Origin: Hassallia byssoidea VB512170
Lineage (GTDB): Bacteria; Cyanobacteriota; Cyanobacteriia; Cyanobacteriales; Nostocaceae
Reading direction: 5' to 3'
Assembly: GCF_000817785.2 (NCBI RefSeq)
Contig: NZ_JTCM02000049.1
Span: forward strand, 1-47,669
DNA: 47,669 nt
Notes under the pieces: generated by a model
The model's database searches: none
What the model saw: only the letters and a program-made list of their open reading frames with translations
What the model was told of the DNA's origin: nothing
In this document: positions 19,074 to 25,948 of the stretch, piece after piece
How positions within the stretch are numbered: the stretch's first letter is position 1
Layout: each line of letters starts with the position of its first letter
Program-made: the position numbers and the translations under genes

Positions 19074-19310
19074 TAAAAATTATGCATAATATTTGTATAG
19101 ATTTAAAAAAATCTAAAAACTAACCAAACTTATTAAACATTCTACACTCTTAATTAGCACAATTTAGTTTTTAGTGGTTATGACTAAGCAATAAAAATAT
19201 CTAAAATGCTCTGCCTGAATATTCATGTAGCAGGACTTATAAAAAATTTCGTGATGTCCTGAATGTTATCCTCCAAGGTGCAGAATGTTTGCTAAAAATC
19301 TTCAGCGAGA
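19074..19310. other. AT-rich spacer after the pAgo operon
   Basis: No gene, RNA or convincing terminator recognised. It leads into the broken cvkR-like fragment. Confidence 0.5.
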
Positions 19311-19437
19311 TTACTGAAGCTTTTGAGATTATCCCTTAATTGTTGATGCACGCGATCGCACCAAAAAGGAATTACAGTTTGTCCCTTGCAAGGAATTACA
19401 GTTTGTCCCTTGCAAAGTGCTTCTAACGCCACTTGCT
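19311..19437 (-). pseudogene. Fragment of the 3' end of a cvkR-like (MerR-type) gene
   Basis: On the minus strand this reads QVALEALCKGQTVIP, then a repeated CKGQTVIP, then FWCDRVHQQLRDNLKSFS. That closely matches the C-terminus of the intact regulator gene at 28403-28879 (AALEALCQGQTVIP, FWCDRVHQQLRDNLKSFSS). DNA identity is high from about 19311 to 19437 and then stops abruptly, with in-frame stops beyond. A 24-bp tandem duplication (19366-19389, 19390-19413) adds eight residues in frame. No DNA-binding domain remains. It appears to be a scar of a recombination between CAST elements. Confidence 0.88.
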
Positions 19438-19478
19438 CTCAGTGGCAGTTTCAGGTAACAAGAGGATGCGATCGCTAC

Positions 19479-19679
19479 TTACTTTAAAGCAGTCAAATCT
19501 TGTTGCTCTACCCCCACATTGAAAATCAGTGTAAAACTCACACTAGGAATGAGTCGGCGCAAAACTTGTAGATGAGCTTCTGCATCACTGCGGCGACGAA
19601 AACGAGCTACAATCTGGTTTTGCATATTAGGGAAAAGCCGGACTATACACCAAGGATTGAGCTTTTCAAGATAAGTCAT
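19479..19679 (-). CDS. Small conserved-looking protein, unknown function
   Basis: 66 residues: MTYLEKLNPWCIVRLFP, then RFRRRSDAEAHLQVLRRL, then beta-strand-like SVSFTLIFNV. The arrangement suggests a compact beta-alpha-beta fold, with the RRSDAEAH segment recalling small cyanobacterial proteins of unknown role. A CGGGAGAA ribosome-binding site precedes the ATG, and a hairpin at 19719-19744 lies in its leader. It may be part of a minus-strand group with 19783-20639. No function can be assigned. Confidence 0.55.
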   Translation of the reverse strand: MTYLEKLNPWCIVRLFPNMQNQIVARFRRRSDAEAHLQVLRRLIPSVSFTLIFNVGVEQQDLTALK

Positions 19680-19718
19680 GAAATTCTCCCGGTAAAATCT
19701 GTAATTTCTAAGACAAAA

Positions 19719-19744
19719 GCCAGCCTACTTTGATGGTGGCTGGC
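19719..19744 (-). promoter_or_regulatory. Leader hairpin (GCCAGCC/GGCTGGC)
   Basis: Seven-base arms GCCAGCC and GGCTGGC. On the minus strand the hairpin is followed by TTTTG, so it looks like an intrinsic terminator or attenuator 40 bp ahead of the 66-residue gene. It could end transcription from the gene upstream. A related hairpin is at 20668-20709. Confidence 0.55.
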
Positions 19745-19782
19745 AAGAAATATCATTTTGATATTGAAATTAGATTCAGTTT

Positions 19783-20085
19783 CTACTCACTTTCGTCTGG
19801 AAAACACAGCTTCTGCAATAGTTCTTCGGGAATCTCCTCAAAGTGTTCCAGCAAAAAGTTCATCAGCGCCAGGTGGCGTAAATCGGCTGGCATTGGACGG
19901 CGGTAGTTTTTACCTCTAGCAAACCAGCGGCGAACAGTGGAAAGGGAACGATCGCAAATCTGAGCCATTTGTTCGTGGTTTACCTGCCACTTGGTGTAAA
20001 ACTGCTTGGGAGTCATTCCCAATTGACAATAACTATAGAATTGCATCAAATCTTGCTCTCGCTGCTTGAGTGGATGAGGATTCAT
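19783..20085 (-). CDS. Helix-turn-helix protein, probable regulator
   Basis: From the ATG at 20085 the product has 100 residues (MNPHPLKQREQDLMQFYSYC). The frame is open upstream to 20148, but the start overlapping the previous stop (ATGA) and the sequence after it favour the shorter form. GMTPKQFYTKWQVNHEQMAQI followed by CDRSLSTVRRWFARG is a helix-turn-helix with a recognition helix, then a C-terminal helix (LEHFEEIPEELLQKL). Co-translated with the 20085-20639 gene. Likely a small DNA-binding protein. The target is unknown. Confidence 0.7.
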   Translation of the reverse strand: MNPHPLKQREQDLMQFYSYCQLGMTPKQFYTKWQVNHEQMAQICDRSLSTVRRWFARGKNYRRPMPADLRHLALMNFLLEHFEEIPEELLQKLCFPDESE

Positions 20086-20639
20086 CAGTGTGTCTCCTCG
20101 CTGATTGGTTCTAAATCTTCTTCCCAAGCAATATCGGCAGATGTCCAAGCAGCACTCTGGCTCTCTTTACTCAACCAAATCAGGTAGCACCAACTCCAGC
20201 AGCAGCGATCGCTAGAAAAGCTATAAAATCGACCTATGACAATACCCCAGTCAGTATCGCTTTCATTAGAGAGCCAACGCAAGCGATCGCCATATAAAAA
20301 TCTGGGTGTCTTCGCTACATGAGGAAAGTTGACAGGAAGCTCAATAGATGCATCTGGGCATTTCAGCTTAATCAAGCCTGGAACTATATCTTGGTTACTG
20401 TGCCGGATGAGATTGAGATAATTAGCGATCAACTTACCATTGATGCTGTGAGTTAACTGTGAAATCAGAATCGCAGCTAGACTTTCTATTTCTTGCGGCT
20501 GAAGTTGCATCCAAGTGCTATCAAAGTCTGGGTCAGAGTAGTTGTTGAGCTTTGCTAGTAATTCTGTGATGCCGAAATCATCTAAAGCTTGTTGATAAGC
20601 TCTGTGTTCGTCTGTTTTGTAGCTAACAGGCTTTAACAT
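20085..20639 (-). CDS. Hypothetical protein, unknown function
   Basis: 184 residues from the ATG at 20639 (MLKPVSYKTDEH); an in-frame upstream start at 20669 lies in the leader hairpin and is less likely because AGGAGA precedes the internal ATG. No family recognised. The C-terminal half is rich in Trp, Tyr and Cys (DRCCWSWCYLIWLSKES), with a preceding FLYGDRLRWLSNESDTDWG that resembles a small beta-barrel. It overlaps the helix-turn-helix gene by 3 bp (ATGA). The pair probably forms a unit with the following 66-residue gene. Confidence 0.7.
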   Translation of the reverse strand: MLKPVSYKTDEHRAYQQALDDFGITELLAKLNNYSDPDFDSTWMQLQPQEIESLAAILISQLTHSINGKLIANYLNLIRHSNQDIVPGLIKLKCPDASIELPVNFPHVAKTPRFLYGDRLRWLSNESDTDWGIVIGRFYSFSSDRCCWSWCYLIWLSKESQSAAWTSADIAWEEDLEPISEETH

Positions 20640-20667
20640 TGTATATGTCTCCTGTGATATGGGGGCC

Positions 20668-20709
20668 AAAAGCCAGCATCCGCCCTGAGAAAGTTGATGG
20701 CTGGCTTTT
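20668..20709 (-). promoter_or_regulatory. Leader hairpin (AAAAGCCAGC/GCTGGCTTTT)
   Basis: Ten-base perfect inverted arms 20668-20677 and 20700-20709 with a 22-base loop. It lies about 30 bp upstream of the ATG at 20639. The arms share GCCAGC and the ATGG/TGGC neighbourhood with the hairpin at 19719-19744. The T-rich side on each strand would let it act as a bidirectional terminator or an attenuator. Confidence 0.6.
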
Positions 20710-20741
20710 GACTTATAAGTAATTATACGCTAAAATAAAGT

Positions 20742-20786
20742 GTTTTTATGTTAATTAGTGTGTTTTAATGCGTTAAACATAAAAAC
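20742..20786. promoter_or_regulatory. Inverted repeat, candidate operator
   Basis: GTTTTTATGTT (20742-20752) and AACATAAAAAC (20776-20786) are perfect 11-bp arms separated by 23 bp. The repeat lies between divergent genes, 26 bp before the ribbon-helix-helix gene, so it is a natural operator for that protein or a promoter-overlapping site for both directions. Confidence 0.55.
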
Positions 20787-20811
20787 AATCAAAATTGCTT
20801 ATGATGATCAC

Positions 20812-20973
20812 ATGGCAAAAGTAACTGTAACTATTTATATGGAAGAAGAAGACAAAGAAGCCCTGCAATTGTTAGCTGATGCAGAGGAGCGTTCTTTGTC
20901 TCAAATGGCGGTGTTAATTTTGAAACGAGCGATTAAACAAGCTCAGAATGAGGGGACAATTACACCAAAATAA
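20812..20973 (+). CDS. Ribbon-helix-helix (CopG/Arc-like) DNA-binding protein
   Basis: 53 residues from the ATG at 20812: MAKVTVTIYMEEEDKEALQL, then ADAEERSLSQMAVLILKRAIKQ. A short N-terminal strand with VTVTI, helix A, the RSLSQ turn and helix B match the ribbon-helix-helix fold used by antitoxins and plasmid copy regulators. The open frame begins upstream at 20758, but that part crosses the inverted repeat and is unlikely to be coding. No toxin-like gene follows within 200 bp on the same strand, so it may be a solitary regulator acting on 20742-20786. Confidence 0.75.
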   Translation: MAKVTVTIYMEEEDKEALQLLADAEERSLSQMAVLILKRAIKQAQNEGTITPK

Positions 20974-21174
20974 TTCGTAATTTGTTAAGGAAGCGTGGGT
21001 AGCGACTGTCTAATTTCTGCCTATCTGTTAGGAGACTTTGGTTATGTGATGCTTGTGATGTACTGCTGTACATCTTGGAGATATTCGCAGAGCGATCGCA
21101 GTTTTCCACAATTTGAGTTAACAGTATTCAGCGATCGCTTGCAAGCTGATTGAATGCGAAACGCTAGGAAGTTA

Positions 21175-22884
21175 TCAGACTGTTAACACCTGCTTTGCTG
21201 CGACTTCCATCAGTTTCTCGCTGCTATCTCGCCCTTGTTTCAATCTGGCTTCTAGGGTATCGCAGAGAGACATCAGGCGATCGCACTTCTCTACAATGCG
21301 TTTTTGTTCAGCGAGGGGTGGAAGGACAATTTTTATTTCCTTAATTTTTCCTAGAAAAAGGTTTGCTTGTGCTGATGTCTTTGATTTTTCAATTATTTGA
21401 TTTTGCACGAATAAGGATCTCAGGGTATAGGCAAGGAATTCACTAATTACATAATCTTGAAATGGCTTAACCAAGGCTGCACTTCTCACCATTACATAAG
21501 TTTTATCTCTGTCTACAATTGCTACTCTGCCAACACTTCCTGAGCAAGAGATAAGGATGTCTCCTTTATTTGGATCGCATCTTTTTCTAATTCTTAGAAA
21601 TTCGTTTTCAGGAACATAATCAACATCATCTAGGGCAATTCCTTCATCTCTAACATTTCTAGCTGATAGAAGGTAGTAGCCGCTAGAAGCTCTTTGAGGG
21701 GTCAGGTGTTCTCCATCTGTGATTTTTGTTGAGATATCAGAGACATAACACCATTCCCACCCTTTTGGAATTACAAACGGTACAATATCTTCTTCAATTT
21801 TAGGTAAAGCTTTATCTTGTTTTATTTGTTTGCTTTTAATGAGTTGCTCTTTCTCACATTGAATATTTTTCAATAGAGTTAAAGCTGGTTCATCAATTGG
21901 ATCTTGAGGTACAAGTTTACCCTGCACAGCCAATTGCAAAATCGCCTGACGCAGTTTAGGAATTGTTTCAGGGATGCTGTAGAGTAAGTCAAAATTATTG
22001 CAAATGCGCTGCCAGTGTTGGCGGAATTCGTCGGGATTTTGGGAGGAGAGGAGTTGAGCGATCGCACTCTCATTCATCCTCACAATGCTCTCTTGCCTTT
22101 GCTGCTGTCGTTTTTCGATTTCGTCACAGGTTGAGAGGAGGCGATCGCACTTTTCTACAATCCGTTTTTGTTCTGCAAGCGGTGGTAAAGGAATAATTGC
22201 ATCAGCTATTCGTTTCAAAGCTAACTTAGGTTGAGCTTGCTGATTTGTTTTTTCTTTAAACTGACTTTGCACTATATTAGAGTTTAGAGCAGTAAGAAAA
22301 TATTTTTTATTTAATTCTTTGAATATAATTCTTGCTGCATTTTCGGTTAAGTTCATTTGATGGCAAAAATCAGGAACTTCTCCAACTTGTCCTATTGTAC
22401 CTGCAATAGAAATATATAAGTCTTCTTTCTCAATAATGTAATTTTTAATTGCTTGATATACATCCTCATCAATATACTTTAGCCCCTCATTTACAATAGT
22501 TCCATTCTTCATATTGGTAACTTGAATGTAAATATAGGGGGTTGTAATTATAGCAAATGAAGCTCCTTGAGGTAAACGTTTTCCACCTCTAACTAAAGCC
22601 ATTTCTCCAATACGAACCCACTTCCAGTTTTGAGGAATTTTATAGGGTTGTTCATCCAATTTAACGGGTAATACTTTTTCAAAACTTCTATATTTTTTCT
22701 CATCAATAAGTTTTGCTAACGTTTTTTGGGCTTCACTAACTAAAATACTGGCACATTCATCATCAGCTTGTTGTGAAAGTTTTCCGCATACTGACAATTG
22801 TAAAATGATTTCCCGTAACTTTCCGATTGCATTCGGTGCATCAGTCAACAATTCAAAATTCTGAAAAAACGTATCTACTTTCAT
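21175..22884 (-). CDS. hsdS: Type I restriction-modification specificity subunit HsdS
   Basis: Recognises the bipartite DNA target for the HsdR-HsdM complex. It has 569 residues with two target-recognition domains, each followed by the conserved LPPLAEQKRIVEKCDRL coiled-coil spacer (around 235-250 and 525-540). The two halves are roughly equal, so it appears intact. It overlaps the PIN toxin gene by 4 bp (ATGA) and is the last gene of the minus-strand set hsdR, hsdM, RAYT, antitoxin, toxin, hsdS. Its separation from hsdM by about 1.5 kb is unusual. The recognised sequence cannot be read from the protein. Confidence 0.95.
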   Translation of the reverse strand: MKVDTFFQNFELLTDAPNAIGKLREIILQLSVCGKLSQQADDECASILVSEAQKTLAKLIDEKKYRSFEKVLPVKLDEQPYKIPQNWKWVRIGEMALVRGGKRLPQGASFAIITTPYIYIQVTNMKNGTIVNEGLKYIDEDVYQAIKNYIIEKEDLYISIAGTIGQVGEVPDFCHQMNLTENAARIIFKELNKKYFLTALNSNIVQSQFKEKTNQQAQPKLALKRIADAIIPLPPLAEQKRIVEKCDRLLSTCDEIEKRQQQRQESIVRMNESAIAQLLSSQNPDEFRQHWQRICNNFDLLYSIPETIPKLRQAILQLAVQGKLVPQDPIDEPALTLLKNIQCEKEQLIKSKQIKQDKALPKIEEDIVPFVIPKGWEWCYVSDISTKITDGEHLTPQRASSGYYLLSARNVRDEGIALDDVDYVPENEFLRIRKRCDPNKGDILISCSGSVGRVAIVDRDKTYVMVRSAALVKPFQDYVISEFLAYTLRSLFVQNQIIEKSKTSAQANLFLGKIKEIKIVLPPLAEQKRIVEKCDRLMSLCDTLEARLKQGRDSSEKLMEVAAKQVLTV

Positions 22885-23303
22885 TTAAACGGATTCACAA
22901 TTTGTAATTGATTATCTACCACTAACCCATCCTGCATATCTTCAGAATAGAGAATACTTGCTCCCGCAGCTAAAGCACAAGCAACAATTAAACTATCCCA
23001 AAAAGAGAAATTATATCTACTACGAAGATTGGAAGAGTTCACCAAAATATCACGATTAAATGAAATAATGTGAGAACCTTTATAAAATGCCTCTATTAAC
23101 TGTGTTATTTGTTGCTCAGTAAAAGAAGATTTTTTAATTAGATTTAGACATACTTCATTAACAACTTGTGTACTAATGATTACCCCTTCAGCATCAACTA
23201 GACGACAAGCTATATTGCGTTTGTTAATATCTTGATTATTCGCTAGAGCATAAATCCAGATATTAGAATCCAGAAAATAGCCATTCTCATGAATTGCGGT
23301 CAT
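22881..23303 (-). CDS. PIN-domain protein, probable VapC-type toxin
   Basis: 140-residue PIN-domain ribonuclease. The acidic metal-binding residues are all present: D12 (YFLDSNIWIYAL), E50 (QVVNEVCLNLI), D103 (NFSFWDSLIVACA) and E121/D122 (YSEDMQDG). It overlaps the upstream antitoxin-like gene by 17 bp and the downstream hsdS by 4 bp. PIN toxins cut tRNA or rRNA when not neutralised. Coupling to hsdS suggests that loss of the whole cluster would be penalised, which is inference. Confidence 0.92.
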   Translation of the reverse strand: MTAIHENGYFLDSNIWIYALANNQDINKRNIACRLVDAEGVIISTQVVNEVCLNLIKKSSFTEQQITQLIEAFYKGSHIISFNRDILVNSSNLRSRYNFSFWDSLIVACALAAGASILYSEDMQDGLVVDNQLQIVNPFK

Positions 23304-23511
23304 AAATCTCTTCTCGGTTCAAAGGAGGCCATTCAAACTCCACCGGATGCTTTATGAGTTCAGCAATAATATCAACTGCTGCTGTTTTTCTAACTTTTTT
23401 CATAACAATTACTTTGACAGACTCCCCATCTAGCTCTCCTTTATAAATTTCAGGAATTTGAATTACACCATCTTTGACAATACCTTGAAATTCTACTACT
23501 TCCATCTGCAT
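23287..23511 (-). CDS. Antitoxin-like protein paired with the PIN toxin
   Basis: 74 residues (MQMEVVEFQGIVKDGVIQIP), with the second Met at 23505 an equally good start. The N-terminal beta pattern (FQGIVKDGVIQIPEIYKGEL, then VKVIVMKK) resembles small antitoxins linked to PIN toxins in cyanobacteria. The C-terminal FEWPPLNREEIYDRNS would bind the toxin. It lies directly upstream of and overlaps the toxin gene, the usual order of antitoxin before toxin. Confidence 0.82.
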   Translation of the reverse strand: MQMEVVEFQGIVKDGVIQIPEIYKGELDGESVKVIVMKKVRKTAAVDIIAELIKHPVEFEWPPLNREEIYDRNS

Positions 23512-23563
23512 AATCTAATCTCCAGATATTTTAAGATATTTTGTTTATCTGTATTATTCTATA

Positions 23564-23625
23564 GTAGGGGCGGGTTCACAAATAGTATCGAACATAAACG
23601 ATGATCTTGGTAAACCCGCCTTTAC
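23564..23625. repeat. REP palindrome 1
   Basis: Arms GTAGGGGCGGGTT and TAAACCCGCC/TTTAC around a variable loop. This is the most divergent of four related palindromes (others at 24065-24125, 24158-24219 and 24383-24444). It lies between the RAYT gene and the antitoxin gene. Confidence 0.85.
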
Positions 23626-23700
23626 TGTATATGTTGAAATCTCAACGATGATTTTTATGAACTTGCCCTTAAATATGTAATTATTATCCATCAAAATTAA

Positions 23701-24345
23701 TTACCATTTCGACGGATTATTTGGATGCAATTGATCTTGTTCCCAGGATAAATAATTGTTAATTATATATTCACGAATTTTTTGCAATGCTTCTTCCTTT
23801 CGTATAATATGTTCATAATAATTACGCTGCCAAACAGGTATACCTTTTGAGTCTCTCAACTGATTAATACGACGAGCAGAAGATGTTTTAAAATTTTGTA
23901 TTATTTCTGATAATGATTTATCTCCTGATTTGTTTAATTGAATTATTCCATGTATATGGTTAGGCATTATTACAAATTCATCTAACTGCACATTATTAAA
24001 CTTCTTAGCCAGAATATTCCAGTTATATTGAACTACTTGTCCATAACGACTTAATTTTATATAGGTAGGGGCAGGTTTATTGATATCATCGTTGAGATTT
24101 GATAATATTTGTGAACCTGCCCCCGTTTTATCCAATTCATCATTATCAATCACGGTTGTAGGGGCAGGTTTACCCGGATCGTCATTGGTGGTTGATAATA
24201 TTTGTGAACCTGCCCCTACCACGTTTCCTAATAGGCATTCACGTTGCCAAATACAAATGGTTATAAAATACATTCCTGCCTGTGTATAATCATAACCCTG
24301 TAACCGAATTGATCTACGATGATGTTTTTCTGGATTATATTTCAT
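23701..24345 (-). CDS. REP-associated tyrosine transposase (RAYT) with in-frame REP insertions
   Basis: Single-strand DNA transposase of the Y1/HUH family that acts on REP palindromes. It has 214 residues, starting MKYNPEKHHRRSIRLQGYDY with YFITICIWQREC, the HUH motif in MPNHIHGII (HIH), the catalytic tyrosine probably in NYYEHIIRKEEAL, and a C-terminal NNYLSWEQDQLHP. Between the first strand and the HUH block lie two copies of GAGSQILSxxNDDxxKPAPT, which are translations of REP2 and REP3 in frame. The gene stays open, so the protein may be functional with a long surface loop. It sits between hsdM and the toxin-antitoxin pair, separating hsdM from hsdS. Confidence 0.93.
   Translation of the reverse strand: MKYNPEKHHRRSIRLQGYDYTQAGMYFITICIWQRECLLGNVVGAGSQILSTTNDDPGKPAPTTVIDNDELDKTGAGSQILSNLNDDINKPAPTYIKLSRYGQVVQYNWNILAKKFNNVQLDEFVIMPNHIHGIIQLNKSGDKSLSEIIQNFKTSSARRINQLRDSKGIPVWQRNYYEHIIRKEEALQKIREYIINNYLSWEQDQLHPNNPSKW
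24065..24125. repeat. REP palindrome 2, inside the RAYT coding sequence
   Basis: Arms GTAGGGGCAGGTT and AACCTGCCCC. It is translated in frame on the minus strand as GAGSQILSNLNDDINKPAPT. Confidence 0.9.
24158..24219. repeat. REP palindrome 3, inside the RAYT coding sequence
   Basis: Arms GTAGGGGCAGGTT and AACCTGCCCCTAC, a near-perfect palindrome. It is translated in frame as VGAGSQILSTTNDDPGKPAP. Confidence 0.9.
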
Positions 24346-24382
24346 AATTTATATTATTAATTTATCATTGTAAATCGCAGAT

Positions 24383-24444
24383 GTAGGGGCGGGTTTATGA
24401 ATATTATCGTTGATAATTGAGCATATCTGTGAACCCGCCCCTAC
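24383..24444. repeat. REP palindrome 4, overlapping the hsdM stop codon
   Basis: Arms GTAGGGGCGGGTT and AACCCGCCCCTAC. The right arm contains the TAG stop of hsdM (24441-24443), so the REP seems to have landed at the very end of that gene or supplied its current stop. Confidence 0.88.
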
Positions 24445-25880
24445 CCATCACCCTCTAACGCTTCCATTAATTCAAATTTCAACTTATTCCGCACATCACC
24501 CAACTCTGCTATGAGTTTTTCATGCTCTGCTAACATCTCATCTAAATTAGCGTGTTCTACATCAACTTTGTGAGGATTTTTAATATCTAGATTGTAATTA
24601 TTCGCTTTCAAATCTGCAATTGAAACCTGCCAAGCAAATTCATTTTCCTCGCGGTTATCCCACCATTCTTGTTCCGGTGCAAATTCCTCAAAGCGAATTG
24701 GTTTAGTTTTTGAGTAAGACTTATAACCTGCTGGGTAAGGGTGTTCATAATACCAAATCGTTTCTGTTGGTTCACCTTTAGTGAAAAATAGCAGATTAGT
24801 TTTAATACCTGTGTAGGGATTAAATACACCATTTGGTAAGCGAACAATTGTATGAAGGTTACAATCTTGCAGCAGTTTTTCTTTAATCCGCGTTTTCACA
24901 CCTTCCCCAAACAGTGTTCCATCTGGTAAAACTATTGCCCCTCTACCACCTTCTTTGAGTAAATGAGCAATCAGCACCAGAAATAAATCTGCCGTTTCTC
25001 GTGTGCGGAACGTAGTGGGAAAATTGTCCTCAATGCCATCTTCTTCCATCCCACCAAAAGGCGGATTAGTGATAATTACATCCACCCGTTCTTGAGGACT
25101 GTAATCGCGCAGTGGTCGTGCCAAAGTGTTATCATGTTCCGCTTCCGGCACATCAATACCATGTAAAATCAAATTCGTCACGCAAAGGTTATAAGGTAAC
25201 GGCTTTTTCTCAGTACCGCGAATCGTCCGTTGCAGAATTTCTGGAACATCAGCACTTTGAAAATGTTGGCGAATGTAATCAATAGCTGCTGTTAAAAAGC
25301 CACCTGTACCGCAAGCTGGGTCAAATACAATTTCGCCTAATTGCGGCTTGATTCTATCAACAATAAACTTTGTCACCGCACGGGGAGTATAATATTCTCC
25401 CGCATTACCCGCACTCTGCAAATCTTTGAGAATCTTCTCGTAAATTTCGCTGAACTGCTTTTTCTGCTCTTTTTTATTAAAATCAACTTCGTTGAGCTTA
25501 TTAATTACTTGGCGGATGAGAGTGCCATTTTTCATATAGTTGTAGGCATCCTCAAACACCTTACCAATCATCTGCCCACGCGCATCAGTTGCCGTAGTTC
25601 TCAGTTCTTTGAGAGTTTTAAATAAAGCATTATCTACAAAATCTAGTAAAGCATCTCCAGTCATACCTTCTGCATCTGCTGCCCAGTTACGCCAACGCAA
25701 CCCTTCAGGAATCGGAGATTTATAATTATCCTCTAGCAGTTCATATTCTTCTTCACGGGCATCAAAAACCTTGAGGAATATCATCCAAACTAACTGGTTA
25801 ATGCGTTGCGCGTCGCCATCAACGCCCGCATCCTTCCGCATGATATCTTGAATAGTTTTAATTGTAGTGCTGATTGACAT
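24441..25880 (-). CDS. hsdM: Type I restriction-modification methyltransferase HsdM
   Basis: N6-adenine DNA methyltransferase of the type I complex, 479 residues. It has the N-terminal helical HsdM domain (MSISTTIKTIQDIMRKDAG, FLKVFD), AdoMet motif I DPACGTGGF (187-195) and catalytic NPPF (272-275). The C-terminal coiled coil ends abruptly in LMEALEGDG at the REP palindrome. The length is normal for this subtype. It starts 68 bp after hsdR. There are no disrupted motifs, so methylation should be functional. Confidence 0.96.
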   Translation of the reverse strand: MSISTTIKTIQDIMRKDAGVDGDAQRINQLVWMIFLKVFDAREEEYELLEDNYKSPIPEGLRWRNWAADAEGMTGDALLDFVDNALFKTLKELRTTATDARGQMIGKVFEDAYNYMKNGTLIRQVINKLNEVDFNKKEQKKQFSEIYEKILKDLQSAGNAGEYYTPRAVTKFIVDRIKPQLGEIVFDPACGTGGFLTAAIDYIRQHFQSADVPEILQRTIRGTEKKPLPYNLCVTNLILHGIDVPEAEHDNTLARPLRDYSPQERVDVIITNPPFGGMEEDGIEDNFPTTFRTRETADLFLVLIAHLLKEGGRGAIVLPDGTLFGEGVKTRIKEKLLQDCNLHTIVRLPNGVFNPYTGIKTNLLFFTKGEPTETIWYYEHPYPAGYKSYSKTKPIRFEEFAPEQEWWDNREENEFAWQVSIADLKANNYNLDIKNPHKVDVEHANLDEMLAEHEKLIAELGDVRNKLKFELMEALEGDG

Positions 25881-25948
25881 AATATGAGACTGCGATCGCC
25901 GATTGGCACGATTAACCTAGAAGAGAAATCATATCCTATTCCAGGATG

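Noticed and set aside
21000-21174. Possible small RNA or gene between the ribbon-helix-helix gene and hsdS
   Set aside because: Only two HIP1 octamers and no stable hairpin, promoter or coding frame could be supported.
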